Below are positions 45,753-54,863 of a stretch of DNA of 64,000 bases, one piece after another. How positions within the stretch are numbered: position 1 is the first letter of the stretch; each line of letters starts with the position of its first letter. The stretch is from contig PABK01000061.1 of the NCBI GenBank assembly GCA_002699145.1, forward strand, positions 196,130 through 260,129, written 5' to 3'. The translations under genes were made by a program, and so were the position numbers. This DNA comes from Halioglobus sp. (GTDB lineage Bacteria > Pseudomonadota > Gammaproteobacteria > Pseudomonadales > Halieaceae). The notes beneath the pieces were generated by a model, which made no database searches, was not told the origin of the DNA, and saw only the letters and a program-made list of their open reading frames with translations.

Positions 45753-46520
45753 ATGAGCAGACTCAAAGACAAGGTGGCGTTGATCAGCGGCGCCGCATCC
45801 GGGATCGGTCATTCGACAGCGCTGCGTTTCGCCGAGGAGGGCGCTGCGGTGGTCGGTTTCGACCTGAACGCGGCGGGCGAAGGCTGGCAAGCTATTGCGG
45901 CCTGCGCTGCCGACTGCGATTTCCATACTGGCGATGTCACCTGTGAAGGCGATGTCATGGCAGCGGTAGAGCAGGTCACGGCAAAGTTCGGTCGCATCGA
46001 TATCCTGGTCAATGCGGCAGGAGTATCAAGCTACGGTGCGACGACGGACGTGGACGAGGAAGAGTGGGATCGCGTGATGAATATCAACGTGAAGGGCAGC
46101 TTCCTCTTCGCCAAGCACGTCGCCAGGGTCATGCAACAACAGCAGTCGGGTAGCATCGTGCATATCGCCAGTGTCGAAGGCATGGACGGTATCAACGGGC
46201 AGTTGAGTTATGGCACTTCCAAAGGCGCCGTGATCCAGATGACGCGCAACATGGCTGCGGACCTGGCGCAGAGCGGCGTGCGGGTAAACTGCGTCTGTCC
46301 CGGCGCCATCGAAACCCCGTTGACCGCCGCGCTCAGGGACGACAGCATGAAAGCAATCAAGCAGCAGATGGAAGCCGAGCACCTGATGGGCCGCTTCGGC
46401 GAGCCCGTCGAGATTGCCAATGCGATTCTGTTCCTGGCCTCCGACGAGGCGTCCTTTGTCACCGGACACCCCCTGGTTGTGGACGGTGGCTGGACGGCGG
46501 GTACCGTACTGGCACTGTAG
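45753..46520 (+). CDS. short-chain dehydrogenase/reductase (SDR), 255 aa
   Basis: Classical SDR with the cofactor motif SGAASGIG, an acidic residue after strand 2 (FDLN) indicating NAD(H), and NAAGVSS. The catalytic Ser is in HIASVEG and the Tyr and Lys in YGTSKG. The C-terminal FVTGHPLVVDGGWTAG is typical. AGGA precedes ATG 45753. It converges with the decarboxylase gene with only 9 bases between the stops. Oxidises an alcohol of unknown identity. Confidence 0.92.
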   Translation: MSRLKDKVALISGAASGIGHSTALRFAEEGAAVVGFDLNAAGEGWQAIAACAADCDFHTGDVTCEGDVMAAVEQVTAKFGRIDILVNAAGVSSYGATTDVDEEEWDRVMNINVKGSFLFAKHVARVMQQQQSGSIVHIASVEGMDGINGQLSYGTSKGAVIQMTRNMAADLAQSGVRVNCVCPGAIETPLTAALRDDSMKAIKQQMEAEHLMGRFGEPVEIANAILFLASDEASFVTGHPLVVDGGWTAGTVLAL

Positions 46521-46529
46521 ATCGGCTGC

Positions 46530-48203
46530 TCAGGACCCCAGCAATTGGGTAAAGACGTCGAACACCGCGGACACATCGCGGGCATCCAGGTGCAGTTCGA
46601 TGAGCAGCGGGCCTGGCCCGGCGTATGAATCGGCGACGAGCAGGGCGGCTTCCAGGTCGCCCTCGGTCCGTACCTCCAGGCTGTGACAGCCGGGAATCAC
46701 TTCCGCCAGCTTGTGGTAGTGCCACTGTGGTATGTCGTTGAACTCGCCATCATGGATAAGGCGTTCGACGGTATAGCCCTGGTTGTTGAGCACGAAAACG
46801 ATGGTCGGCTTCCGGTAACGGGCCAGTGTCGACAGCTCCTGGATAGTCGTCAATAGCGAACCGTCGCCCTCCAGGGCGATGACCCGCTGCGCCAGTTTGG
46901 GCGCGAAGCTGGCGCCCACCGCCGCGCCGAAACACATGCCCATGGATGCCCAGTAGGGTGTGGTGATGCTGATGTTGCCCTCTTGCAACTGGAAGTTGGC
47001 GGCATTGATGCCCGCGCTGGTGTCGGCCGCGACGACATCACCCGGGCGGATGAAATGCACCAGGCGTTGATAGAAGCGGGTACTGGAAAGGGCTGCGTGT
47101 TCTTCCGGCTCGAAAGGCTCGGCCGTGGAGTAGAAAAAGGATTTGACCGGCTGTGCGGGATAACGCAGGCCATCAGTCGGTTGCATCTGCCGTTCCAGTT
47201 CGGCGATGAAGTCCCCCAGCGGAATGCTTTCATGTACCTCACCATGCACTACTGCCTCGTTCTCGCGTACGAAAACGGTTTGCTCGCGCTGTAGCCGTGA
47301 AGTACCGATACCCATATTCATGTCTGTTTCGTGTGCGCCGATGAACAGCACGATGTCGGCTGTCTCGACGTAGTTGCGCATATCCTCGGGTGAAATCGCA
47401 CCCATATACAGACCCAGGCAGCTCTCCAGTTTTTCGATGTAACCGGCTTTGCCGAACATCATGGAGGCCACGGGCAAACCGGTTTTCTCGATAAACGAGC
47501 AAAAGCGGGACTGCAGGTTGAATCGTTCGATTTCGTGCCCGGCACAGACCACTGCGCGTTCGGCGCTGACAATCGCGGCCACCACTTCGCCTGCCAGCGA
47601 AGAGACCCGGGCGTCGGCGCGCCGGGAGCCAGGCGCCGGTATGACCAGGGGTTGCGGTATGCGACTCACGGCCTGCTGTAAATCCAGCGGCACTTCCAGG
47701 TAAACAGGTTTACGCCTGGCCAGGCAGGTTGTAATCGCTTCGTCAATGCGCTCGGGGGCTGTCACGGGATCGTCGAGCAGTACCGCCGCGGCGGTGACCC
47801 CGGTCATCATCTGCAATGGTGCGCGGTAGTTCGCGGGAATGGTGTGGTGCATCTTTGGTTGTTTGTCGAATGCGGCCATGCGTGGCCCCCCGGAGATGAT
47901 GACCACGGGAACGTCTTCGGCATAGGCGCCGGCCACGGCGTTGATAATACTGAGCGGGCCGACGCCGCCGGTCACCACAGCCGCCCCTGCACCCTGCACC
48001 CTGGCATAGCCGTCGGCGGCGTAACCGGCATTCAGTTCGTTACAACAGCCCACATAATCGAGTTTCGAGGCGCTTAGGTGTTCCAGCAAAGGCATGATGA
48101 AGTCGCCTGGAACGCCGAACACGTGCTCGATGCCGATCTCACCCAGGCGTTTAAGCAGGTAGTCAGCGAGCAGGAAAGTATGTGCGTCCGCGGTGCGTGT
48201 CAT
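46530..48203 (-). CDS. thiamine-diphosphate-dependent 2-oxo-acid decarboxylase (PDC/IPDC family), 557 aa
   Basis: Non-oxidative decarboxylase producing an aldehyde from a 2-oxo acid. The PDC-type N-terminal motif CCNELNAGYAADGYAR carries the catalytic Glu and the HH pair (PKMHHTIP) is present. The ThDP/Mg site is EGDGSLL with LNNQGYTVERLIH. The PDC/IPDC pattern is complete, so it should be active; aromatic or branched 2-oxo acids are as likely as pyruvate. It starts 21 bases after the nitrilase stop, so they form an operon. Confidence 0.9.
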   Translation of the reverse strand: MTRTADAHTFLLADYLLKRLGEIGIEHVFGVPGDFIMPLLEHLSASKLDYVGCCNELNAGYAADGYARVQGAGAAVVTGGVGPLSIINAVAGAYAEDVPVVIISGGPRMAAFDKQPKMHHTIPANYRAPLQMMTGVTAAAVLLDDPVTAPERIDEAITTCLARRKPVYLEVPLDLQQAVSRIPQPLVIPAPGSRRADARVSSLAGEVVAAIVSAERAVVCAGHEIERFNLQSRFCSFIEKTGLPVASMMFGKAGYIEKLESCLGLYMGAISPEDMRNYVETADIVLFIGAHETDMNMGIGTSRLQREQTVFVRENEAVVHGEVHESIPLGDFIAELERQMQPTDGLRYPAQPVKSFFYSTAEPFEPEEHAALSSTRFYQRLVHFIRPGDVVAADTSAGINAANFQLQEGNISITTPYWASMGMCFGAAVGASFAPKLAQRVIALEGDGSLLTTIQELSTLARYRKPTIVFVLNNQGYTVERLIHDGEFNDIPQWHYHKLAEVIPGCHSLEVRTEGDLEAALLVADSYAGPGPLLIELHLDARDVSAVFDVFTQLLGS

Positions 48204-48224
48204 CAGCGGCTACAACTCCTGTTA

Positions 48225-49193
48225 TCAGGCGCCGTGGACGAGGTTGCTGAACTCGTCCGCAATCAGTTCCGAGGTGGCCGAAAGCCTGCCTGCGCGCCAG
48301 TCGCGCCAGGGAAATATCGATTCCCAGCGGTGTAGTTTCTCGAAGCTGACCGTGGCGGAAATCAGTTGTTCGTCCTGGCCGGCAACGGCGTAGGGACGGG
48401 CGAAGGCGGGGAAGTCCGGCCCGGCGATGACGCTGTTGCCGGCGAAATTGCCGCTGCGTGTGGCTTCCACTTCGCCTGCCGCGTAACTCTCTGCCCTGGG
48501 TGCGCCGGCCACCTGGTTTGCGCTGACGGTATACACGCAGTTTTCCTGCGCCCGGGTACAGGTGACCGCGAGCATGTTATCGCGTTTGTAGGGGCCGTTG
48601 AACGAGGCGCAGGTGTTGAGAATTACCCGCGCACCTTTCAGCGCCATGATGCGTGTCGGTTCCGGGTTGAACCAGAAATCGTAGCAGATAATCACTCCGA
48701 CGGGGCCGAAGCGGGTTTCGAATACCGGCAGTGACCTACCCGGTTTGAAGGTAATCCCTTCGGTGACCCAGGGCAATGTTCCCAGGTGCACTTTGCGATA
48801 CGTGCCCTGGATGCCTTCCGGGCCGACGAATGCCGAGGCGTTGTACAGTACCGATGGGTCGTCCGCGTCGCGCTCTATCATGCCGAAGGCGACGTACAGG
48901 TCCAGTTCCCGCGCGAGTGCCGCCACGCGTTCGGTGGACGGGCCGGGTACGGTCTCGGCCAGGCCCGCGTGGTAATCACAGTGATCGGCGCCCTCCCTGC
49001 AGGGAACACAGCCGCCGCAGCCGGTAAGCGCTTCTTCCGGGAAGGCGAGTATGTTGACTCCCTGTGCCGCGGCCTCGCGCATGTTCGTTTCGATTTTCGC
49101 CAGGTTGGCGGCCTTGTCACCGGGGGTGCAGGTGAAGTTCACCGCACCGAGAGTGACGAATTTTTCGTAGCGGGCGTAGCGTTCGGGAATCAT
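48225..49193 (-). CDS. nitrilase-superfamily carbon-nitrogen hydrolase with a Cys cluster, 322 aa
   Basis: Catalytic Glu53 (FPEEALTG), Lys134 (YRKVHLG) and Cys170 (GVIICYDFWFNPE) form the complete triad. Directly after the Glu there is an unusual Cys-rich stretch: C59, C62, C65 and C72, then H75, in CGGCVPCREGADHCDYH. This is not normal for nitrilases and looks like a possible metal site. AAGGAG lies upstream of ATG 49193; the long upstream extension of the frame lacks such a site. It is the first gene of a pair with the decarboxylase. Substrate (amide, nitrile or carbamoyl) unknown. Confidence 0.88.
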   Translation of the reverse strand: MIPERYARYEKFVTLGAVNFTCTPGDKAANLAKIETNMREAAAQGVNILAFPEEALTGCGGCVPCREGADHCDYHAGLAETVPGPSTERVAALARELDLYVAFGMIERDADDPSVLYNASAFVGPEGIQGTYRKVHLGTLPWVTEGITFKPGRSLPVFETRFGPVGVIICYDFWFNPEPTRIMALKGARVILNTCASFNGPYKRDNMLAVTCTRAQENCVYTVSANQVAGAPRAESYAAGEVEATRSGNFAGNSVIAGPDFPAFARPYAVAGQDEQLISATVSFEKLHRWESIFPWRDWRAGRLSATSELIADEFSNLVHGA

Positions 49194-49654
49194 GGCTGGC
49201 TCCTTGTTGACCTGCCCGGCGCAGGGACCGGGCAACGCGCGGATGCGTTGGCGCATACGCGGCGAGCGGATTGGTCTGTTGTTTTCAGCTAGTCTAACCG
49301 CTTTTCCACGCGGTGGAAGTCTCCCGCGGGCGAATGCGAAGGGGGACCCGGGAGCCCGGTCCGTACGGCCGCCAGACGATTGACTGTGCAGGACCATCGA
49401 TGACTACTTATGACAATTACCATGGCGGGGAAAATCGTTTACGCTGAATCTGGCTAACGCGGATGTGTATGCCGGATGGCTCCGGTGCCGTCCTCGAAGC
49501 CTGTGTATGGCCTGTATTTGCAGGATTTCAGATTCCAGGGCGCCCTGGTATGAATGACCGGGTGAAGCCGGTTCGAATGCGGCGCTATACTGCTGGGACA
49601 GCGGTAGCCAGGAAGAGTCCTGGCGCCGGATAACGATAAGTATCGAGGTAGCAC
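49194..49654. other. 461-bp divergent intergenic region (nitrilase / TonB receptor)
   Basis: No gene is visible. TATACT at 49586-49591 may be the receptor's -10 element. A dyad CCAGGA-AGAG-TCCTGG (49608-49623) follows it in the leader, before the GAGG ribosome site. It could be an operator or an mRNA hairpin. Confidence 0.45.
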
Positions 49655-51955
49655 ATGAAGTTTCGCACTGGTATTTCCCTCACCTCCGCCGCCACCATCC
49701 TGCTGCTGACAGCTCCCGTACAGGCGCAAAGGAGTAGCCCGGGGCTGATTCTGGAGGAAGTGATTGTGACGGCCACCAAGCGGGAGGAGAACCTGCAGGA
49801 TGTTCCCGTGGCGGTAACCGCGCTGTCGGCGGACAGCATCAAGGAAGCGCAGATTCACTCCTCCGCGCAGCTCACACAACTGGTGCCCTCGCTGACCCTG
49901 CAAAGGGGGTCGGACTCCCGCGAGTCTTCCTTCAACATTCGCGGCGTCGGTACGCAGTCCTTCAGTATCGGTACGGAGCCCAGCGTCTCCACCATGCTGG
50001 ACGGCGTGGTGATGGGGCGCTCCGGCCAGGCTTTCATGGAACTGATGGATATCCAGCGGGTGGAGGTGCTGCGCGGCCCACAGGGCACCCTGTTCGGCAA
50101 GAACTCGACGGCGGGTGTGGTGCATATCATTACGAAGCAGCCCAGCGATGAGCACTCTGGCGAGATCATGGCCATGGCGCAGAGCGATGAAGAGTATCGC
50201 GCCGGCTTCACTGTCTCCGGTCCATTGACTTCCGACCTGGGATACCGCCTGACCGCCTCGGGGAACGACCTGGACGATTACACCAAGAACTTCTATGACG
50301 GCGAGGACTACAACGGGTACCACAACTGGACGGCGCGCGGAAAGCTGCGCTGGGCGCCTACCGATGACCTGGACTTCACCCTGTCCGCGGACTACGGCGA
50401 CCAGGAGTGCAAGTGCACCGTGGCCCCGATAGGTTACCTCGAGCCATGGGACGGGAACGAGGAGGAGGTGCAGGACATCCTCGACCTGATATCCCCGGTG
50501 GTGCCCTCGGATGACAACACCGAGGTGAACATCAACAACGTACCCAAGTCGGAGTCCGACCAGTGGGGCACCTCCCTGGAGGCCAACTGGGCGCTCGGCG
50601 ACTACACCCTGACCTCCATCACGGCGGCGCGTGCGTACGATATCGACGGTAACAGCAATGACGACTACGATGGTCAGCCGATTACCGTCATCGGGCTGAG
50701 CCAAACCGGCGACACCAGCCAGGACCAGTTCACCCAGGAGTTGCGCATTACCTCGCCGGACGAGGGGCCGGTGACCTACGTGGCGGGGCTGTACTATTTC
50801 GACCAGAGCGTGGACAGGAAGTTTGAGCGGAGCCTGTCCTCCGGTACCGGCGCCCTTATCTCCAGCGGCGTGGCAAGCTTCACCGCCGACACCACCAACT
50901 GGGCGGCCTTTGGCGAGGCTATATGGGCATTTTCCGACGCCTGGCGGCTTGTGTTTGGCGGCCGCTACACCAACGATGACGTGAGTTTCGATTACCGCCG
51001 CTCCCGTGACGGTCTGCCCATCGGTATTCCCGACCCTGTCGACCCGTCCTCGGGTTCGACGGATGAGGACGATTTTTCCGGCAAGCTGGCCCTGCAGTGG
51101 GATTTCAACGCGGACAGCATGGCCTACCTGACCTATGCCCAGGGCTACAAGGGTCCCGCTTTCGACCTGACCTTCGAATCCGATCCGGAGACGCAGGACC
51201 GGGTGGACCCCGAGACCTCCGACTCCTGGGAGCTGGGCATGAAAAGTACCTGGTTTGACGGTCGCGCCATGCTGAACGCGGCGGTGTTCTACTCGAAGTA
51301 CGATGATTTCCAGGCGGAGGGATTTTTCGATTCCGACGGTCTTCCCAATTGCCCGCCGGACAACCTCACCTGCGACCCGGATGACGATCCCGGGGCGTTT
51401 ATCCTGATCAACGCGGGCAAGGTGACCACCCAGGGCGTCGAGCTGGACTTCCAGGCCGCGCTAACCGAAAACCTCCGTATCACGGGCGGGCTGTCCTATA
51501 TCGATACAAAGATCGACGAGTACCCCAATGGTCCGTGCAGTAACGGCCAGACCTATCGTGAGGAATGTGACCTGTCGCAAGACCTGTCCGGTGGCGAACT
51601 GCCGTACACGCCGGAATGGAAGGGCAACCTGACCGCCAGCTATTTCTGGACGAGGGACAGCCTGTTTGACGTGGTGTTTATCGGTGCAATGCACGGCCAG
51701 GATGAAGTGCAGTATTCGCTCGCCCAGGACAAGTACGCCATTGGCGACGCCTATACGATCTTTGATGCATCGGTGGTGTTCAAGGATCATTCCGAGCGCT
51801 GGGAAGCGACGCTTTTCGTCAAGAACCTGACCGATGAATTTTACGTCGCGAACATTCGTTCGATGAACGGTGTGTTTATTCCCAACGCCTACCAGCACAC
51901 CTACTCAAATGCGGCCGAGCGCCGCTACGGACTGGAAATGCGCTACCGCTGGTAG
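49655..51955 (+). CDS. TonB-dependent outer-membrane receptor, 766 aa
   Basis: The signal peptide (ATILLLTAPVQAQ) leads to a TonB box/plug start (EEVIVTATKREENLQDVPVAVT). The plug has the usual FNIRGVGTQ and RVEVLRGPQGTLFGKNSTAGV. The rest is a 22-strand-type barrel ending in YGLEMRYRW with an aromatic C-terminus. It probably imports a hydrophobic or carbohydrate nutrient used by the neighbouring catabolic genes; it is not obviously a siderophore receptor. GAGG precedes the ATG. It converges with the acetoacetate-decarboxylase-like gene. Confidence 0.93.
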   Translation: MKFRTGISLTSAATILLLTAPVQAQRSSPGLILEEVIVTATKREENLQDVPVAVTALSADSIKEAQIHSSAQLTQLVPSLTLQRGSDSRESSFNIRGVGTQSFSIGTEPSVSTMLDGVVMGRSGQAFMELMDIQRVEVLRGPQGTLFGKNSTAGVVHIITKQPSDEHSGEIMAMAQSDEEYRAGFTVSGPLTSDLGYRLTASGNDLDDYTKNFYDGEDYNGYHNWTARGKLRWAPTDDLDFTLSADYGDQECKCTVAPIGYLEPWDGNEEEVQDILDLISPVVPSDDNTEVNINNVPKSESDQWGTSLEANWALGDYTLTSITAARAYDIDGNSNDDYDGQPITVIGLSQTGDTSQDQFTQELRITSPDEGPVTYVAGLYYFDQSVDRKFERSLSSGTGALISSGVASFTADTTNWAAFGEAIWAFSDAWRLVFGGRYTNDDVSFDYRRSRDGLPIGIPDPVDPSSGSTDEDDFSGKLALQWDFNADSMAYLTYAQGYKGPAFDLTFESDPETQDRVDPETSDSWELGMKSTWFDGRAMLNAAVFYSKYDDFQAEGFFDSDGLPNCPPDNLTCDPDDDPGAFILINAGKVTTQGVELDFQAALTENLRITGGLSYIDTKIDEYPNGPCSNGQTYREECDLSQDLSGGELPYTPEWKGNLTASYFWTRDSLFDVVFIGAMHGQDEVQYSLAQDKYAIGDAYTIFDASVVFKDHSERWEATLFVKNLTDEFYVANIRSMNGVFIPNAYQHTYSNAAERRYGLEMRYRW

Positions 51956-51970
51956 CCGCTGGGAGGGGCT

Positions 51971-51992
51971 GGCCGACCCGGCCGGGTCGGCC
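51971..51992. terminator. 22-bp perfect palindrome between convergent genes
   Basis: GGCCGACCCGG and its exact reverse complement meet without a loop between the TonB-receptor stop (51955) and the next gene's stop (52006). It probably acts as a bidirectional terminator, but the T tract on either side is poor, so this is tentative. Confidence 0.5.
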
Positions 51993-52005
51993 AATTCGTC
52001 GGTCG

Positions 52006-52707
52006 TTAAAGTTTGACGCTGGGCCCGAAGCTGCCCTGCATGTGCTCCGTCCAGGCAGAGAGAATGGGCTCCGCACTGTCCAGGCCCAGCGAGCGCAGCT
52101 CGTCCGCCAGCGGGTGATCGCCCAGTTCGAGCACTACACCATCACCGCCCGGGAGAGCCTGTTCGCCGCTGCCGCCGCGCGTAAACTCGTTCTGGTGCGG
52201 CACCCCTTCGATCAACGTGTAGCCGACGGCCGGTGACAGCTCGGAAGCGCTGTCGCCGCCGCGCGGAACAGTTAGTGTCAGCACGTGCTTGTTGTCCATG
52301 CTGAGCTTGCAGGTCGCGTTGTTGTCGCCGTAGGAAAAATCGATCTCCTCAACCGTTTTCGGGAATCCCCAGATCTTGAACCCGGCCTCGCAGGTGAAGC
52401 TCTGGTTGACGGGGAGTTTGTGGATGTAGGAGCCGACTTCCGCTTCCGGTTGTCCTTTCGGTCGCACGAAGAAGATGATCCCCACCTCGTCGTAATCGCC
52501 GAGGTCGTTGTCCCGGTAGTCGACAACCACGATCGTCAGTTGGGTCTGGCCGGGGGCGGCCTCGGCTACTTCGAACGCATCCGGAATCAGCGCCTGGGCT
52601 TTATCACTGTCGACCATGTACATCGCGGTGCCGGAGGACGCGTCGCGAACGACGGCGGGAATCCTGACCTCCTGGCCCTGGATGGTGAACTGGGTTTGAC
52701 TGGTCAT
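52006..52707 (-). CDS. acetoacetate-decarboxylase-family protein, 233 aa
   Basis: ADC fold. GSYIHKLPVNQSFTCEAGFK precedes IWGFPKTVEEIDF, where the Lys after GFP is at the position of the Schiff-base lysine region of acetoacetate decarboxylase (GYPKK). A second Lys is absent, so the pKa-lowering partner may be missing. Homologues act as aldolases, dehydratases or unknown decarboxylases. Start: ATG 52707, 8 bases after AAGGAG; ATG 52713 is too close to it. Last gene of the minus-strand block. Confidence 0.8.
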   Translation of the reverse strand: MTSQTQFTIQGQEVRIPAVVRDASSGTAMYMVDSDKAQALIPDAFEVAEAAPGQTQLTIVVVDYRDNDLGDYDEVGIIFFVRPKGQPEAEVGSYIHKLPVNQSFTCEAGFKIWGFPKTVEEIDFSYGDNNATCKLSMDNKHVLTLTVPRGGDSASELSPAVGYTLIEGVPHQNEFTRGGSGEQALPGGDGVVLELGDHPLADELRSLGLDSAEPILSAWTEHMQGSFGPSVKL

Positions 52708-52788
52708 GCTCATGTCTCCTTGTTGTCGGCCTCTGCGCACCGGGAAATGGGAAGGGTTGATGCTCCCACGCAATAGTCTCGGCTGTAC

Positions 52789-53298
52789 TTAGCTGGCTTT
52801 TTGCGCGAACTCTTCGGTGTATTTCTTGAAGCGCCGGAACATCCACTGGTTGGCCATACGCATAATGGGGCGCGTCAGCGCATCGCTCCACTTCGGTCCC
52901 CCTCGCTTCTCCATCGCCATGTACCAGACTACCCTGCAGGTGCCGTCACCGAGATCGGTCACGCGGTAGTCCTCGAGGAATTTTTCCGGGTTCTCCTTGC
53001 TGCACCCCAGGAAGGTAAAGGCCATGCGTTTGCCTGGCTCCCAGGCGATGAATTCCTCATAGCCATTCATATCGCCCATCATGTACACGGTGCGCGTGGT
53101 GCCGATGCCGAAAGGTTTGGGAGAGGTCCACTCCACCCGCTGGATCGGCAGCGCCCAGACCGTCCAGGCGACCTCGTCCTCAAACACTTCGAATATCTGT
53201 TCCGGTGTGGCCCTGACCACGACTTCCGAGCGGTAGACGTTTTTGCTCTGCTCGAGAAATTCCAGGCCTACCGGGGTGCACTCAAAGTAGTCGCTCAT
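52789..53298 (-). CDS. SRPBCC/START-type ligand-binding protein, 169 aa
   Basis: Helix-grip fold: VYRSEVVVRATPEQIFEVFED, WTSPKPFGIGTTRTVYMMG, then a long C-terminal helix (RPIMRMANQWMFRRFKKYTEEF). These proteins bind hydrophobic ligands or act as cyclases or hydrolases. AGGAG lies 6 bases before the ATG. It sits between the transporter and the ADC-like gene and could be a carrier for the same substrate. Confidence 0.82.
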   Translation of the reverse strand: MSDYFECTPVGLEFLEQSKNVYRSEVVVRATPEQIFEVFEDEVAWTVWALPIQRVEWTSPKPFGIGTTRTVYMMGDMNGYEEFIAWEPGKRMAFTFLGCSKENPEKFLEDYRVTDLGDGTCRVVWYMAMEKRGGPKWSDALTRPIMRMANQWMFRRFKKYTEEFAQKAS

Positions 53299-53420
53299 GG
53301 TTTACTCCTGTTCAGAAGAGAGTGGATACACGCATTATGCATGAGGTATGTATACGGTGAATGGTGTAATACACGGGCGAAAGACGGGTCTCGCGCCCGG
53401 TAAACAGCTGCCTGGCCGGG

Positions 53421-54767
53421 TCAAGCGGCTTCGCTGGCGCGCACATCGAGTTCTGCCCGAATCCTGGTGTACTCCTCGGCGGTCAGGCTGAAGCGCGTAA
53501 ATGCTGCCGCGCCGAGGAGGAAGCATACCAGGGGCAGGCCTCCCATCAGTAACACGATCGTCTGCTTGACCAGTTCTGTCTGTTCGGCCACGTTGGGCTG
53601 GAAATCGGACCATTCCAGCGCAAACCCCACCATGGCGACCATGATGCCGGCGCCGAGCTTGTTCATGAAACTCCAGCCGGCGAAATAGGCGCCTTCTTTC
53701 CGCTCCCCGGTGTGGTATTCATCGCTATCGATAATCTCGGATTTCAGCGAGTAGCCCAGCACATTGGCGCAACTGGAGGATCCGCCGGCAAGTAGAGAGC
53801 TGATAGCCATCAGGTGCCAGTCACCTTCGCCGATCAGCAGGACCAGCCCATAGCCCACACCACAGCCTATGAAGGACCAGAAGATCAGCTTGCGCTTGTC
53901 GAAATGTCCGGCCAGCCATATCCAGCCGGGCACCATTGCCAGGCCGGCAAACATGTTGATAGCCATGAACAGGGGCAGGATATCGCCCATCAGCAGTACG
54001 TATTCCACCAAAAACGGCAGCAGCACGCCGATGCCGCCAACGCCGATAGCGTCGATGAACACGATCATCAACAGCAGTCGCGCGTGTGGATTCACCAGCA
54101 CGTCGCGAATCGCCCGGTACGGGTTTGCGCCGCCGCGCCCCTGGAAGGCGGCGCGTTCAGGCGGCAACAGCGATACGCCGGTGAAAATCAGTACCAGGGT
54201 CAGTAAACCCAGCGCATAGGCCATTGCCGTCGCATACGCCGTGCCCTGGCTTACCAGGTAGGTGCCGAGCGTTCCCGCTACCAGCATACCCGCGATGCGC
54301 ATCAACTGGCGTACGCCAAACACCCTGTTGCGCTCGTTGGGCAGCAGTGTGATCTCCGCGCCCAGCGCCATATGCGGTACGTCAAACATGGTATAGGCGG
54401 TGTAGAAGCCGATGACAGCAACGCCGATCCAGAGGCTCAACTGGTAACCCTGGAGTGACTCGGGCGGGGCCCACGCCATGATGCCAAACACGGCCAGCAT
54501 CGGTGCAGCGGCCCGGATCCAGGGTTTGCGTCGGCCACTGGCCCGTCTGGTCCGGTCGCTGAGATTACCGATGAGCGGGTCCGAAACCGCATCCCAGAAC
54601 TTGGCCGCCAGGAAAATGGTACCGACCACCGCGGGCGAGGCGCCCAGGTCGTCCACCGCGTACTTCATGTACATGATCAACACCAGTACATAACCGTACA
54701 TCACCGGCATCGCCGAGAGTCCGTATCCGAACAGGACCTTGTTACTGAGCAATGCTGGCTGGTTCAC
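53421..54767 (-). CDS. GPH-type MFS cation symporter, 448 aa
   Basis: About twelve membrane spans. The MFS_2 (glycoside-pentoside-hexuronide) signature appears in FWDAVSDPLIGNLSDRTRRASGRRKPWI and the matching loop DVPHMALGAEITLLPNERNRVFGVRQ. Start GTG 54767 is preceded by GAGGG. In this block the cargo may be a steroid-like or terpenoid compound rather than a sugar; this is inference from the neighbours. Confidence 0.88.
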   Translation of the reverse strand: MNQPALLSNKVLFGYGLSAMPVMYGYVLVLIMYMKYAVDDLGASPAVVGTIFLAAKFWDAVSDPLIGNLSDRTRRASGRRKPWIRAAAPMLAVFGIMAWAPPESLQGYQLSLWIGVAVIGFYTAYTMFDVPHMALGAEITLLPNERNRVFGVRQLMRIAGMLVAGTLGTYLVSQGTAYATAMAYALGLLTLVLIFTGVSLLPPERAAFQGRGGANPYRAIRDVLVNPHARLLLMIVFIDAIGVGGIGVLLPFLVEYVLLMGDILPLFMAINMFAGLAMVPGWIWLAGHFDKRKLIFWSFIGCGVGYGLVLLIGEGDWHLMAISSLLAGGSSSCANVLGYSLKSEIIDSDEYHTGERKEGAYFAGWSFMNKLGAGIMVAMVGFALEWSDFQPNVAEQTELVKQTIVLLMGGLPLVCFLLGAAAFTRFSLTAEEYTRIRAELDVRASEAA

Positions 54768-54863
54768 TGGGTACCCTCAGTTTATAACGACGTGGCGTTC
54801 ACGCAGTGCCTGCTCGCGTGAACCTTGCAATGAATGCGAAATCGAGTAATGTGCATCCCGAAC

